From: CAVWXT01 sp963759115
Lineage (GTDB): Bacteria; Planctomycetota; Planctomycetia; Pirellulales; Thermoguttaceae
Length of the DNA: 64,000 nucleotides
Direction: 5' to 3'
Assembly: GCA_963759115.1 (NCBI GenBank)
Contig: CAVWXT010000006.1
Location: forward strand, 1-64,000
The notes beneath the pieces are model-generated. The model was not told the origin of the DNA. It did no database searches and saw nothing but the letters and a program-made list of their open reading frames with translations. The translations under genes and the position numbers were made by a program. Each line of letters opens with the position of its first letter. Position 1 is the first letter of the stretch. This document shows positions 1-9,698 of the stretch, in pieces.

Positions 1-394
1 AGACGGTGGTTTTTCCAATTGGCTTTCCTCAACATGAGGACTGGCTCCGCGGTGCGAATCGGATTGGCACTGACCACTAACCACTGACCACTGGCCACTG
101 CTCTTTCAGCCTTCCCTTCCTACACCAACCGCTGGCCCGATTTCAAGCCCGCGTTTTGTGCCAACGCGCCCTAACAGAGTAGGTTGACTGGCAAAGTGGA
201 AACGAAGGAAGCCGAGCGGCCCGCGGCATCCCGCTCCCGGCCGCTGCCGGCGGGCACAAACAAATGGCCTGTTCTCCCTAAATCGGGGGTCATTGACGCT
301 CATCAGATCAAGTGGGACGATGACGGGCAAAGCTGCGCCGAGGATGGCCGATCGACTGGCCAAGCTAGAAACAAGAACAGAGTGTCGGGAACCC
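1..394. other. Intergenic stretch upstream of the restriction locus
   Basis: I see no convincing gene here; the open frames lack family resemblance. Positions about 66-101 hold a degenerate short tandem pattern built on CCACTGACC/CCACTAACC (four or five units), a simple repeat often seen in planctomycete intergenic DNA. Confidence 0.5.
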
Positions 395-3300
395 ATGCGA
401 CAAGTCGTCATTGAAAACCCCGTCATCAACTCCCCCTTCCAAGAACCCCAGCGGCACTTCCGGTTCGACGACGAAGGCATCACCAACGAGATTGTCGAGG
501 CCCGGCGGGTCAGCCAGTACTTCATCCCCATCGCCAAGCCCCGCAAGAAGGGCGCCAAGCAGCTTCAATTTGAGACCGAGTGGACGCAGGACCGTATTGA
601 GGAAAACGAGCTCGTCAACCGGATTCGCGCTCGCGTGAGACTTTGGCGGGAGGGCGGCTACTCTGGCGTCACGCCCACCACGGCCCGACTGCTCGCCTAC
701 TGGATCGACCCCAGCCGCGAGAAGAAGCTCTTCTTCTGCCAGATCGAGGCCCTGGAAACGGCAATCTACATCACCGAGGCGGCCCGGAAATACGGGACGC
801 CTGGATTGAGAACAGACTCCGCGAAGCGAACGACACGTCGAACCCGGGTTTGCCCCGGACGGCTCTGAAAATGGCGACCGGCTCGGGCAAGACGGTGGTC
901 ATGGCCATGCTCATCGCTTGGCAGACGCTCAACAAGCTGGCCAACTCCCAGGACGCCCGATTCTCGGACACGTTTCTCATCATCACTCCCGGCATCACCA
1001 TCCGCGACCGGCTGCGCGTGCTCCTGCCCAACGATCCGCAGAATTACTACCGCCAACGCGACATCCTCCCGGCCGAATCGTTGGAGCAGCTTGGCCAGGC
1101 CAAGATTCTCATCACCAACTTCCACGTCTTCGTGCTGCGCGAAAAGGTGGCCGCCGGCAAACTCACCAAGGCGATACTGGCGAACGGCCAATCCAACGGG
1201 TTCACCGAGACGCCGGACCAAATGGTCCGCCGGGTGTGCCGCGAGTTGGGCAACAAGAAGAACATCCTCGTCATCAACGACGAGGCCCACCACTGCTACC
1301 GCCGCAAGCCGGACGGCGAGGACGTGAAGCTCACTGGCGACGAACGTCTCGAAGCCAAGCAGCGCGACGAAGAGGCCCGCGTTTGGATTTCCGGCATCGA
1401 GGCGGTCAAGGCCAAGATCGGCGTGAAGGCCATCTACGATCTGTCGGCCACGCCGTTCTTTCTGCGCGGCTCCGGCTACCCGGAAGGGACGCTTTTCCCC
1501 TGGGTGGTCTCCGACTTCTCGCTGATCGACGCCATCGAGGCCGGCATAGTCAAGGTGCCCCGCGTGCCCGTGGCCGACGATTCCATGACCGGCGACCAGC
1601 CGACCTACCGCGACCTGTGGCTCCGCATTCGGGAAGACCTGCCCAAGAAGGGCCGCAAGACGGAATCGCTGGGCGGCGAGCCGAAGCTCCCGGCGGAACT
1701 TCAAGGGGCCTTGCACAGCCTCTACGGCAACTACGAAAAGTATTACCGCCTGTGGGAGCAGAACGCCGACGCCCGGGCCAAGGGCATTACGCCGCCGGTG
1801 TTCATCGTCGTCTGCAACAATACCAACGTCTCGAAGATGGTTTTCGACTACATCGCCGGCTGGGAGAAGCCGATCGGGCCGGAAAAAGGGACAGTCCCCA
1901 TTTGCCGGAACGGCCCGAAGGGTGCTTCGCACAAATGGGGACTGTCCCCTTTTTCCGTGTGCAGGCCGGCCAATTGCCCATCTTCCGAAACGACGACGAG
2001 CATGGCGGCTGGCTCCATCGCCCTAACACCATTTTGGTAGACAGCAAGCAGCTTGAATCGGGCGACGCCATGAGCGACGACTTCAAGAAGATCGCCGCAC
2101 GCGAAATCGAGGAGTTCAAGGCCGAATACCGCGTCCGCTTCCCCGGCCGCGACGCCGAAAGCCTTACCGACGAAGACTTGCTCCGCGAGGTGATGAACAC
2201 CGTCGGCAAGGCCGGCAAACTCGGCGAACACGTCAAGTGCGTGGTCAGCGTTTCGATGCTCACCGAGGGGTGGGACGCGAACACCGTCACCCACGTGCTG
2301 GGCGTCCGGGCCTTCGGCACGCAGCTTCTCTGCGAGCAGGTGGTGGGCCGGGGGCTGCGACGGATGAGCTACGCCGCCAACGCGCAGGGGCGGTTCGAGC
2401 CGGAGTATGCCGAAGTGTATGGCGTCCCGTTCTCGTTCATTCCCTGCAGCGGCTCAACCCCCGAGCCCAAGCCCGGCCCGCTGCCCACCCGCGTCCGCGC
2501 GTCTGGAAAGCCGCATCGCCTGCGAAATCACATTTCCCCGGCTCGTCGGATACCGCTACGACGTGGCCGGTGAGCGGCTCACAGCCACGTTTACCGAAGA
2601 TTCCCGGCTCTCGCTCTCGACGGCCGACATCCCGACCAAGACCGAGAACGCCCCCATTGTTGGCGAATCGAGCATCCACACGCTGGACGACCTGAAGCGC
2701 CGCCGGCCGAACGAGGTGGCGTTTCTTGCTGGCCAAGCTCACCTTGGAAAAATACTTCCGCAGTGATGGCGAGAAGCGAACGGACCGCGCTGCCGAGCAT
2801 CACTTCGATAGCGAAGTGCAAACATGGCTCTTCCCGCAACTGCTCGGCATCGCCAAGCGTTGGCTGGCCGAGTGCGTGACGCTCAAGGACCACGCCTTCC
2901 CGCAACTGTTGCTCCTAATCGAGTATGCCCACGACGCGGCCGACCATATCTACAAGGCCATCGTCGCATCGACTGACGGCACTGCGGCGCTGAAGCCGAT
3001 CCTCCGTCCCTACGACACGCTCGGCTCGACGCGCTACGTGGATTTCGACACGACCCGCCCGGTCTACGCCACACGCGAGGACAAGTGTCATATCTCGCAC
3101 GTCGTGGCCGACACCGATTCCTGGGAACAGAAGCTCGCCCAGACGCTTGAAGACATGGACGAAGTGGTCCGCTACGTCAAGAACCACAATCTCGGTTTCG
3201 CCATCCCGTATACCCTCAACGGCGAAGAACACAACTACATCCCCGACTTCATCGCCTGCATCGACGACGGCTGCGGTCCCGACGACCTGTTGAACCTGCT

Positions 3301-3484
3301 GGTGGAGGTCACGGGCGAGAAGAAGAAGGACAAGGCCGCCAAGGTGGCCACGGCCCGCACGCTTTGGGTGCCCGCGGTGAACAACCACGGCGGCTTCGGC
3401 CGCTGGGCGTTTGTGGAAATCGCCGACCCGTGGGATGCGGAAAACACAATCCGATCCGGCCTCCAGAAAGGGACAACACCATGA
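395..3484 (+). CDS. Type III restriction enzyme Res subunit (DEAD/DEAH helicase-nuclease), frameshifted
   Basis: ATP-dependent restriction subunit that works with the Mod methyltransferase downstream. The ATG at 395 begins MRQVVIENPV. Motifs in order: Walker A ATGSGKT (near 880), DEAH-type INDEAHHC (near 1275), motif III LSATPFF (near 1440), TEGWDANTVTHVLG (near 2265) and arginine-finger QVVGRGLRR (near 2340). A C-terminal nuclease motif reads IPDF...LLVEVTGEKK (3240-3325), the PD-(D/E)xK arrangement usual in Res proteins. The product is about 1,000 residues once four breaks are bridged (near 790-840, 1885, 2450 and 2730). The 1885 break is explained by one missing G at the edge of a palindromic insert (1881-1956). 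Res precedes mod here, unlike the usual mod-res order. Family assignment is firm; whether the gene is intact depends on the indels being errors. Confidence 0.88.
1881..1956. repeat. Palindromic insert inside res, GGGACAGTCCCC family copy 1
   Basis: The arms (about 24 nt) read GGAAAAAGGGACAGTCCCC and ATTTG on the left, with the reverse complement CAAATGGGGACTGTCCCC plus TTTTTCC on the right; the spacer is about 27 nt. The left arm has GGG where the right arm implies GGGG. Adding that G joins the upstream and downstream reading frames of res and gives the peptide KGDSPHLPERP...FAQMGTVPFF, the same peptide found in glmS. The insert sits between the conserved helicase blocks FDYIAGW and QLPIFRN. 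Confidence 0.85.
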
Positions 3485-3612
3485 GTGCGGAGAACCTCCC
3501 CGCCGATTCACGCGGCAAGATGGTTGTTTTCGGAAAAGCATATTTCAGTTGTCCACATTCTGTGTATAACTCACACCAACAAGCCCAAACGTCCGCAGAT
3601 TACTCAGAGTGA
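3481..3612 (+). CDS. Short open frame translationally coupled to res
   Basis: This 43-residue frame starts at an ATG overlapping the res stop (ATGA), a classic coupled start, and ends inside the CGCAGAT repeat at 3592-3660. It begins MSAENLPADSRGKM and resembles nothing I know. It could be the beginning of a gene cut off by the repeat, or a chance frame. Confidence is low. Confidence 0.25.
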   Translation: MSAENLPADSRGKMVVFGKAYFSCPHSVYNSHQQAQTSADYSE

Positions 3613-3660
3613 CGCAGATTTTTGCCAGTCATCTGCGAAAATCTGTGAAATCTGCGGATA
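3592..3660. repeat. CGCAGAT palindromic repeat copy 1 (between res and GxxExxY gene)
   Basis: It starts TCCGCAGATTACTCAGAGTG and ends AAATCTGTGAAATCTGCGGA. The ends are inverted copies of each other (CCGCAGATT / AATCTGCGG), and CGCAGAT/ATCTGCG words fill the middle. Related copies lie at 4123-4220, 5773-5847 and 6645-6754. Confidence 0.85.
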
Positions 3661-3679
3661 GAAAAGGGGAGAACGAACG

Positions 3680-4090
3680 ATGTCTGAGTCAAACGCAGAT
3701 CAAAGGGACCCGCAGACGCACGCGATCATCGGCGCGGCGATGGAGGTTCATCGTCAACTTGGGCCCGGATTTCTGGAGGCCGTCTATCAGGAGGCGATGG
3801 AAATTGAGCTTGCCGATCGAGGCATCTCATTCGTGCGCGAAGCGGAGTTGCCCATCTTCTATAAGAAGAGGCGGTTGAAGTGCTTGTACCGGGCGGATCT
3901 TGTCGGTTTTGAAAGCGTGATTGTCGAGCTAAAGGCCCTGCAAGCCCTCACGGGCGTCGAGACGGCGCAGGTGTTGAATTACCTCAAGGCAACGCGCCTG
4001 GAGCGAGGGTTGCTGCTGAACTTCGGCTGCCCGAGTCTCGAATTCAAACGTCTCATTTTCTCCAATGCACGCAAGGAATCCACGGAATAG
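3680..4090 (+). CDS. GxxExxY family protein (PD-(D/E)XK nuclease-like)
   Basis: A 136-residue protein with the family signature GFLEAVY at about residues 31-37. A following segment reads YRADLVGFESVIVELKA, with the D...ExK spacing of PD-(D/E)XK nuclease-fold proteins. GxxExxY proteins are common in Planctomycetota, Verrucomicrobia and Bacteroidota, and their biological role is not established. Here the gene is embedded in a restriction-modification locus and bracketed by two CGCAGAT palindromic repeats (3592-3660 and 4123-4220), further copies of which sit inside the next gene. That arrangement suggests either a mobile unit (gene plus repeats) or a link between the nuclease fold and the repeats. 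Both are inferences. The frame is intact, unlike its two neighbours. Confidence 0.9.
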   Translation: MSESNADQRDPQTHAIIGAAMEVHRQLGPGFLEAVYQEAMEIELADRGISFVREAELPIFYKKRRLKCLYRADLVGFESVIVELKALQALTGVETAQVLNYLKATRLERGLLLNFGCPSLEFKRLIFSNARKESTE

Positions 4091-4122
4091 AAATCCACAG
4101 AGAAGAGAGTCGCAGAGAAGAA

Positions 4123-4220
4123 ATCCGCAGATTACGCAGATTTTCACAGATTCATGACAACAATCTGCGCAAATCTGTGTAATCTGCGAACCAATCTGCA
4201 ATCTGTGAAATCTGCGGATT
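4123..4220. repeat. CGCAGAT palindromic repeat copy 2 (between GxxExxY gene and mod)
   Basis: It begins ATCCGCAGATTACGCAGATT and ends AATCTGTGAAATCTGCGGAT. The outer ends are inverted repeats, and the interior holds several ATCTGCG/CACAGATT words. It ends just before the mod ribosome binding site (GAGGAG, 4225-4230). Confidence 0.85.
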
Positions 4221-4235
4221 AGTTGAGGAGAACTT

Positions 4236-7099
4236 ATGGCGAAGAAGAAAACCACCACGACGCCGGTCGAAACGATCCGCCACAAGGACAAGCGCAAGAA
4301 CATCCCCACCGAGGAGCTGCGCGACTTCGTGGCCGAGGAGGAGCAGGCCCCCAAGACCATGCTCTATCCCCGCGACCCGTCGCTCGATCCGCAACTCGTC
4401 TGGAAGGGCAAGGACGAGCAGGACCGGGAAGACCTGGCCGTCCCGGTGGTGCCCATCTACATCCAGGAGAAGATCCACCCGCAGGCGATCATCGACGACT
4501 TCTGCCTGCAACTCCCCTCTCCTTCCGGGAGAGGGGCCGGGGGTGAGGGCACCCAAGAGACGCAACTCGACCTGTTTGCCGACTTCAACGGCCTGCCGGA
4601 AGAGTTCGACCAGCGGGTCGATTTCTACCATCACGACGGCAACTGGTCGAACCGCATGATCCTGGGCGATTCGCTCTGGTGATGACCAGCCTGGCCGAGA
4701 AGGAGGGGCTCAAGGGCAAGGTGCAGACGATCTACATCGACCCGCCCTACGGCATCAAGTTCGGCTCGAACTGGCAGGTCTCGCACCCGCAAGCGCGACG
4801 TGAAGGACGGCAAGGCCGAGGACGCCACCCGCCAGCCCGAACAGGTCCGCGCCTTCCGCGACACCTGGAAGCTCGGCATCCATTCGTATCTCGCCTACCT
4901 CCGCGACCGGCTGGTGGTGGCCCGCGAACTGCTCACCGAAACCGGCGCGATATTTGTGCAGATTGGGGATGAGAATGTGCATCTGGTGCGCATGCGTGAT
5001 GGATGAGGTGTTTGGGAGTGAGAACTCCGTCTCGCTTATATCGTGTCGCAAAGACGACGACGACAACCGGGAAGTTTCTTCCGGGTACCAATGACTTTCT
5101 GCTATGGTATGCGAAAGGATGTCGAGCGAACGAAGTACCGCGCCATTTATCAGACGAAGCAAACGGGTGGCGAGGGCGCAGGAAGTTACACACGAGTCGA
5201 GCTTGGCGATGGCACACGCCGATCGATGACAACCGAAGAGAGATCACTCCCTGATCGCTTGCCAACAGGGTCGCGGCCATTTCGTATCGACAACCTAACA
5301 TCTCCTCGCGTCCGCGAAGCGCGCACCGGTTACTACCAAATTGAATTCGACGGCAAAAAGTATTTTCCGCAAGCGGGTGAGTGGAAAACGCACCGGGAGG
5401 GAATCGAGCGATTGCGATTCGCTCGCCGCTTGGCGGTCACTGGAAACGGCATTTATTACGTTCGCTTCATCGACGATTTTCCAGCATATCCGCTCAACAA
5501 CATCTGGTCAGACACAGTCGTCGCGGGTTTTGCGACAGAGAAGCTCTACGTCGTGCAAACGAATCCTAAGATGATCGAGCGTTGCCTTCTGATGACCACC
5601 GACCCCGGCGACCTGGTTCTCGATCCGACCTGCGGCAGCGGCACGACGGCCTACGTCGCCGAGCAGTGGGGCCGGCGGTGGATCACCTGCGACACCAGCC
5701 GCGTCGCTCTGGCCCTGGCCCGCACGCGGCTGATGGCCGCCAAGTATCCCTACTACTACCTGGCGGGCAACTATCCGCAGATTGCGCAGATGAACACCGA
5801 TGAAGAAATCAAAGACTATCTGCGAAAATCGGCGAAATCTGCGGATGATTGTCCCTCCGACATCCGCCAGGGCTTCGTCTACAAGCGCGTGCCGCACGTC
5901 ACGCTGAAGTCCATCGCCAACAACCCGGACATCCAGGAAGGCATGACGCGGGCGGAGATCGACGCGGCCATCGCCCGGCACGCCGAGAGCGAAACGCTCT
6001 ACGACCAGCCCTACGAGGACAAGAAGACGGTGCGGGTGAGCGGCCCCTTCACCGTCGAATCCTTGAGCCCGCATCGCACGATCAGCGTCGAGGAGAAGAA
6101 GCAGCTTGCCGAGGTGGGCAAGAACGGCTGGAAGATGAAGGTGATCGGCCCGGACTGCTTTGCGACCATGATCCTGGACAACCTGCGCAAGGCGGGCGTG
6201 CAGAACACGATCAAGGGCGAGCGGCTGAAGTTCGATTCGCTCGATCCGTTCGCCGGCGAGTGGATTCACGCCCAAGGGCAGGTATACGGAGAAAACAGCG
6301 TCTCGCGGCAAAGGCCCTCACCCTAGCCCTCTCCCGGAGGGAGAGGGGACCGAGCGGCGGGCGGCAATCTGCATCGGCCCGGAACATGGCACCGTCGGGG
6401 CGGCAATTGGTCAAGGAGGCCGCCAAGGAGGCAGTCCGCGGCGTGGGCTTTGACGTGCTGCTGGTCTGCGGCTTCGCCTTCGACCCCAGCGTGTCGGAGG
6501 AGGCCAAACGCTACGGCAGGCTGACCGTGCTGCCCGTGCGGATGAACCCCGATCTGGCGATGGGCGACGAACTGTTGAAGAAGACCGGGGCCGGCAATCT
6601 GTTCATGGTGTTCGGCGAGCCCGACGTGGAGATACGGAGAATCAATCCGCAGATTACGCAGATGAACGCAGATGGGAAGAAAGGGGAGGAGAAGAAAAAA
6701 GACAAGAAGAAGAAACAATCAGAAAATCTGCGTGAATCTGTGCAATCTGCGGACCAAGTAGTGGTGGAGATCAAGGGCCTGGACGTTTACGACCCGACCA
6801 CCGGGCAGATTCGCAACTCCTCGACCGACGACATCGCCTGCTGGTTCATCGACACCGACTACAACGGCGAGAGCTTCTTTGTCCGCCATGCCTATTTCAC
6901 CGGCGCGGAGGAACCGTACGAAAAACTGAAGCGGGCCTTGCGGGCCGAAATCGACGAGGCCGCCTGGTCGGCGCTCTATTCGACCACCAGCCGCCCCTTC
7001 GACCCGCCCGAGACGGGCAAGATCGCCGTCAAAGTCATCAACCACTACGGGGACGAGGTGCTGAAGGTGTACGAGGTTGAGCGGCACGCGAGGGAATAG
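4236..7099 (+). CDS. Type III site-specific DNA methyltransferase Mod (adenine), frameshifted and carrying four palindromic inserts
   Basis: Modification subunit of the locus, predicted to methylate adenine and give Res its specificity. The ATG at 4236 follows GAGGAG. Visible motifs are catalytic IDPPYGIKF (about 4737), target-region text, SAM-binding DPTCGSGTTAYVA (about 5623) and a conserved C-terminus with ACWFIDTDYNGESFFVRHAYF and KIAVKVINHYGDE. The order catalytic motif then SAM motif is the beta class typical of Mod. Breaks lie near 4676 (CTCTGG, where CTCCTGG restores GDSLLVMTSLAEK), 4790, 4992, 5115 and on both sides of 6285-6395. Four repeats interrupt it: 4514-4550, 5773-5847, 6315-6350 and 6645-6754. 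All can be read through in a frame that keeps flanking conserved sequence, so they lengthen linkers rather than end the protein. The family is certain; activity is unknown. Confidence 0.88.
4514..4550. repeat. CTCTCC/GGAGAG palindromic repeat copy 1, in frame inside mod
   Basis: The hairpin is CCCCTCTCC-TTCCG-GGAGAGGGG (4514-4536), followed by the family tail CCGGGGGTGAGGGC. It is translated as PSPSGRGAGGEG, between IIDDFCLQL and TQLDLFADFNG of mod. Other copies are at 6315-6350 and 9428-9462. Confidence 0.8.
5773..5847. repeat. CGCAGAT palindromic repeat copy 3, in frame inside mod
   Basis: It starts ATCCGCAGATTGCGCAGATG and ends GGCGAAATCTGCGGAT. Translation gives YPQIAQMNTDEE...LRKSAKSADD, closely parallel to the peptide encoded by copy 4 (NPQITQMNADG...LRESVQSADQ). 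It lies between the conserved KYPYYYLAG and SDIRQGFVYKRVPHVTL. Confidence 0.85.
6315..6350. repeat. CTCTCCC/GGGAGAGG palindromic repeat copy 2, inside mod
   Basis: The core is CCCTCTCCC-GGA-GGGAGAGGG (6327-6347), preceded by GCCCTCACCCTAG. In the frame that restores homology on both sides (YTEK before, RAAICIGPEHGTVGA after) it reads GPHPSPLPEGEG. One-base errors on either side put it out of frame as assembled. Confidence 0.75.
6645..6754. repeat. CGCAGAT palindromic repeat copy 4, in frame inside mod
   Basis: The outer ends ATCCGCAGATTACGCAGATG and GTGCAATCTGCGGAC are inverted. The interior carries a purine-rich lysine/glutamate segment (GEEKKKDKKKKQ). The peptide is inserted between VFGEPDVEI and VVEIKGLDVYDPTTG of mod, and the frame is uninterrupted across it. 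Confidence 0.85.
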
Positions 7100-7129
7100 A
7101 TGAAACAAACGGGGGCGTCCCGTGCTCGT

Positions 7130-8365
7130 TCATTCCCCCTTCAGCCACCATTGGAAGAACCGATACACCTGCTCGTTGGCTTCTGCGGTGGGTTCGTGCG
7201 TCTCGTGCTCCGTCAGGGCCACGCGATCCTCAAAGCCCAGCAGCCGGTTCACGGCGATGGCGTGATTCAGGGCCGGCCAGCGTTCGGGCAGGTCGGCCGT
7301 GCCGCCGGACACCAGAAACGGCCGCGGGGCCATCAGGGCGTGCAACTCCACGAGATCGTGCCCCTCCTGGATCAGCCGCTTGTAGGCCCCGGTTCGCGGT
7401 TGGCCTTCGCCGGGCAGCTTGCGAAATCCGCCCGCGCGTTGCGGATCGGCCACCTCGCCCAGCTCGAAGCCGAGATACCAAACGTCCCAGTAGTTCACGC
7501 TGCCGTTGGGGTTCTGTTGGCGGCGGTCCCGCTCGTCGAAGACCAGTCCGGGGTCGGACCACACCGCACAGGCGAACTTGTCGTAGAGACAGGAGGCGAA
7601 CATGGCCCACTTGCCGCCGAAGGAATGGCCCACGACGCCGATCCGATCGGGCAGGACGTCGGGCCGCCGGCTGAGCACGGTGTGGGCGTTGGCCGCCGCG
7701 TAGGCCAAGGCCGAGAGCGGCTCGACTTGCACCGGCTGGCCGACCGGGCCGAGATAGGTTCCGCCCATCGCCTTGCGGGGGTTAATGACATCAATGGTCG
7801 AGGTCGGTTTGCCGAGCGATAGGGTCACGAAGCCGCGCTGGGCGAGTTGCAGGCCGTAATCGCGATGTTCGCCGCCGAAGCCGACGCTCGTCTGGGCCGT
7901 GTAGTCGAGCACCAGCACGGCCGGAAACGGGCCGTCGCCGTCGGGCACCAACAGGAGGCCCTCCACCATTTCGCCGCCGAGGGCAATTCCCAGCCGGAGG
8001 CGGTGCTGGGTCAGGTTCTCGCGGCGCGTGATCGTCGCGGTTTGCACCCGCGGCGTTTTGATGAGCGGCGGCCAGGGGCCCGTGATTCGCTGCCAGGCAT
8101 CGAGGATTTCCTGGCGGCGGCGGGGCCAGTCGGCCGCGGTTTTCACCGGCGTGCCGTCGGCGAATTGGAGCGGCGAGCGGAACGCGCCGAGATCCGACCG
8201 GTACTTCTCCGGCGGCTGAAAGAACGGGGCCAGTTCGGCCGGCGGTTTTCGGTCGGCACGATTCGCCTTGGATCGCGGCTCGGAGGCATCGGCCGGCCTG
8301 GCCGCCGACAGCATGGCGAGCATCAGGCCAACGGCAAGGCAGCAGGGCAGTGTCGCTCGGGCCAT
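7130..8365 (-). CDS. Secreted alpha/beta hydrolase, probable carbohydrate or acyl esterase
   Basis: 411 residues. The N-terminal signal peptide (MARATLPCCLAVGLML...) predicts export. The nucleophile elbow is GHSFGGK (near residue 247), with HDLVELHALMAPRPFLVSGG and a late histidine in LTEHETHEP completing an alpha/beta-hydrolase triad. The pattern, with an ALMAPRP strand and a conserved SDPGLVFDER segment, is like dienelactone-hydrolase/CE15-type esterases common in planctomycete polysaccharide-degrading gene sets. The substrate cannot be told from sequence. It is the only gene on this strand here, convergent with mod and divergent from the PilZ-like gene, with a perfect 25-bp inverted repeat just upstream (8437-8498). 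Confidence 0.8.
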   Translation of the reverse strand: MARATLPCCLAVGLMLAMLSAARPADASEPRSKANRADRKPPAELAPFFQPPEKYRSDLGAFRSPLQFADGTPVKTAADWPRRRQEILDAWQRITGPWPPLIKTPRVQTATITRRENLTQHRLRLGIALGGEMVEGLLLVPDGDGPFPAVLVLDYTAQTSVGFGGEHRDYGLQLAQRGFVTLSLGKPTSTIDVINPRKAMGGTYLGPVGQPVQVEPLSALAYAAANAHTVLSRRPDVLPDRIGVVGHSFGGKWAMFASCLYDKFACAVWSDPGLVFDERDRRQQNPNGSVNYWDVWYLGFELGEVADPQRAGGFRKLPGEGQPRTGAYKRLIQEGHDLVELHALMAPRPFLVSGGTADLPERWPALNHAIAVNRLLGFEDRVALTEHETHEPTAEANEQVYRFFQWWLKGE

Positions 8366-8436
8366 CGCTGTATCCTCCCTTTCTGAGACGCTATACTGCT
8401 CGCGGTCAAGAATGGCACTTTTCTCCGACGGCCCAC

Positions 8437-8498
8437 ACTAACCCGAAGCGCAAGCGAGGGAGCGGATTACGTGTCCCTCGCTTGCGCTTCGGGTTAGT
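8437..8498. repeat. Perfect 25-bp inverted repeat (NPKRKRG family)
   Basis: The arms ACTAACCCGAAGCGCAAGCG plus AGGGA and its exact reverse complement are separated by 12 bp. Read on the + strand it would encode TNPKRKRG...PRLRFGL, a peptide I associate with planctomycete palindromic repeats. It is intergenic. The rest of the gap (8500-8894) shows no gene that I can support. Confidence 0.9.
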
Positions 8499-8894
8499 AT
8501 TGAACCGGACCGCGAACAGCATAGCCCTACAAAAACCACCGCTGCAATCGTGCAGGACGGATTTCCCGATTTGTCCGGCACTTGGGGACGGATTCGGAAA
8601 TCCGGCCTACGTCGAATCCATCAACACGGGCAGGCGTAAGGCCACGATAACGCACGAACCGTCAACGGGTCAAACCCACCGGGTGAGAACTGGTGCTCGG
8701 ACCTCATCGCCGCCGCCGTTGCGGGCAAAGGGGGCGTATTCGGCGTCTTGCCCGGCGAAACGGCCTCTCTTGGCCCGATTTGACTTTCCTTTTCGGCAAT
8801 ATACGTTTACGTAGACACAAATCGGCTGGTGGGGTGGTGGTCTGGAACCATCGCCGCGCCACGCAGTGGGGCGGGACAGCAAACGAAAGAGCCC

Positions 8895-9368
8895 ATGAAA
8901 GACCAACGCAAATCGTCCCGACGCGCCGCATCGGCCTCGCGCCTGCGTTGCGAGTTGAGGCTCGGCTCGCTGGTTCTGCCGGGGATGCTCCTGGATGAGT
9001 CGAACGGCGGATTCGGTGTGCTGGTTGGCGAACTGCCGAACATTTCCAACAATCAGAAGGCCCAACTCCACACCGAGGGAGGTTGGTTCGACTGCCGCAT
9101 CGTCCATGCCACGGAGACGGTGGCCACCAAGGCCATCTTCACTTCGGCGGATCAGTCTGAGGAATCTGCCTATCTTACCGAGGGTAAGGGCCCGGCGAAG
9201 CATGTCACGGTGGGCGACATCGAACGATTCACGGCGGGCCGCACGGGGCCTTGGTTCCGGCTGGGAATCCGCTGTCTTGACCAGATCGCGCCCCGTCGAA
9301 GTCCGCCGCCTCACTGCCCGTCGCGGGCGTCGGTTTCGGGCCGACGCAATGGGTCAAGAGCGTGCTGA
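8895..9368 (+). CDS. PilZ-like domain protein
   Basis: 157 residues from the ATG at 8895 (MKDQRKSSRRAASASRL). An RR..R cluster followed by GMLLDESNGGFGVLV resembles the RxxxR and D/NxSxxG motifs by which PilZ domains bind cyclic di-GMP. The C-terminal part (GPWFRLGIRCLDQI) forms a second conserved-looking block. The start was chosen because the similarity begins there; an upstream in-frame ATG at 8829 exists. It is a stand-alone gene. The PilZ identification is tentative because the arginine motif is not canonical. Confidence 0.5.
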   Translation: MKDQRKSSRRAASASRLRCELRLGSLVLPGMLLDESNGGFGVLVGELPNISNNQKAQLHTEGGWFDCRIVHATETVATKAIFTSADQSEESAYLTEGKGPAKHVTVGDIERFTAGRTGPWFRLGIRCLDQIAPRRSPPPHCPSRASVSGRRNGSRAC

Positions 9369-9427
9369 CCTCCGTCTTCAGTCGTTGACGGCCGGCCACC
9401 GCACCTAAACTGTCCGCGGTCAGACGC

Positions 9428-9462
9428 CCTTACCCTAGCCCTCTCCCAAAGGGCGAGGGGAC
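9428..9462. repeat. CTCTCCC/GGGCGAGG palindromic repeat copy 3 (intergenic)
   Basis: GCCCTTACCCTAGCCCTCTCCC-AAA-GGGCGAGGGG shares the left tail and hairpin with the mod copies at 4514 and 6315. This is the non-coding example of the family. Confidence 0.75.
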
Positions 9463-9698
9463 GTTACGTCATCATCTCTTAACCGGGACCAGAGATGGCC
9501 GGCCTGTTCCGGGCGGGGAATTCTCGGGCAAATTCTCCGAAATCCGCCGTTTTCTTGCGGGGGGCGCTTTCCTTTATCGCCGGGGCAAGCCACAATCAGG
9601 TTCGTGTCGCTCGACTTGATTCCTCGGCGTGCGCCGGGGATTGAACGTGTACCGGGGTACTTCACCGGGAAGTGACGTGTGCTGGGAGGAACGTTTGC

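Noticed and set aside
3592..6754. Repeated CGCAGAT words as a possible CRISPR array or origin iterons
   Set aside because: The copies are dispersed, palindromic and variable in length, with genes between them and no cas or replication genes.
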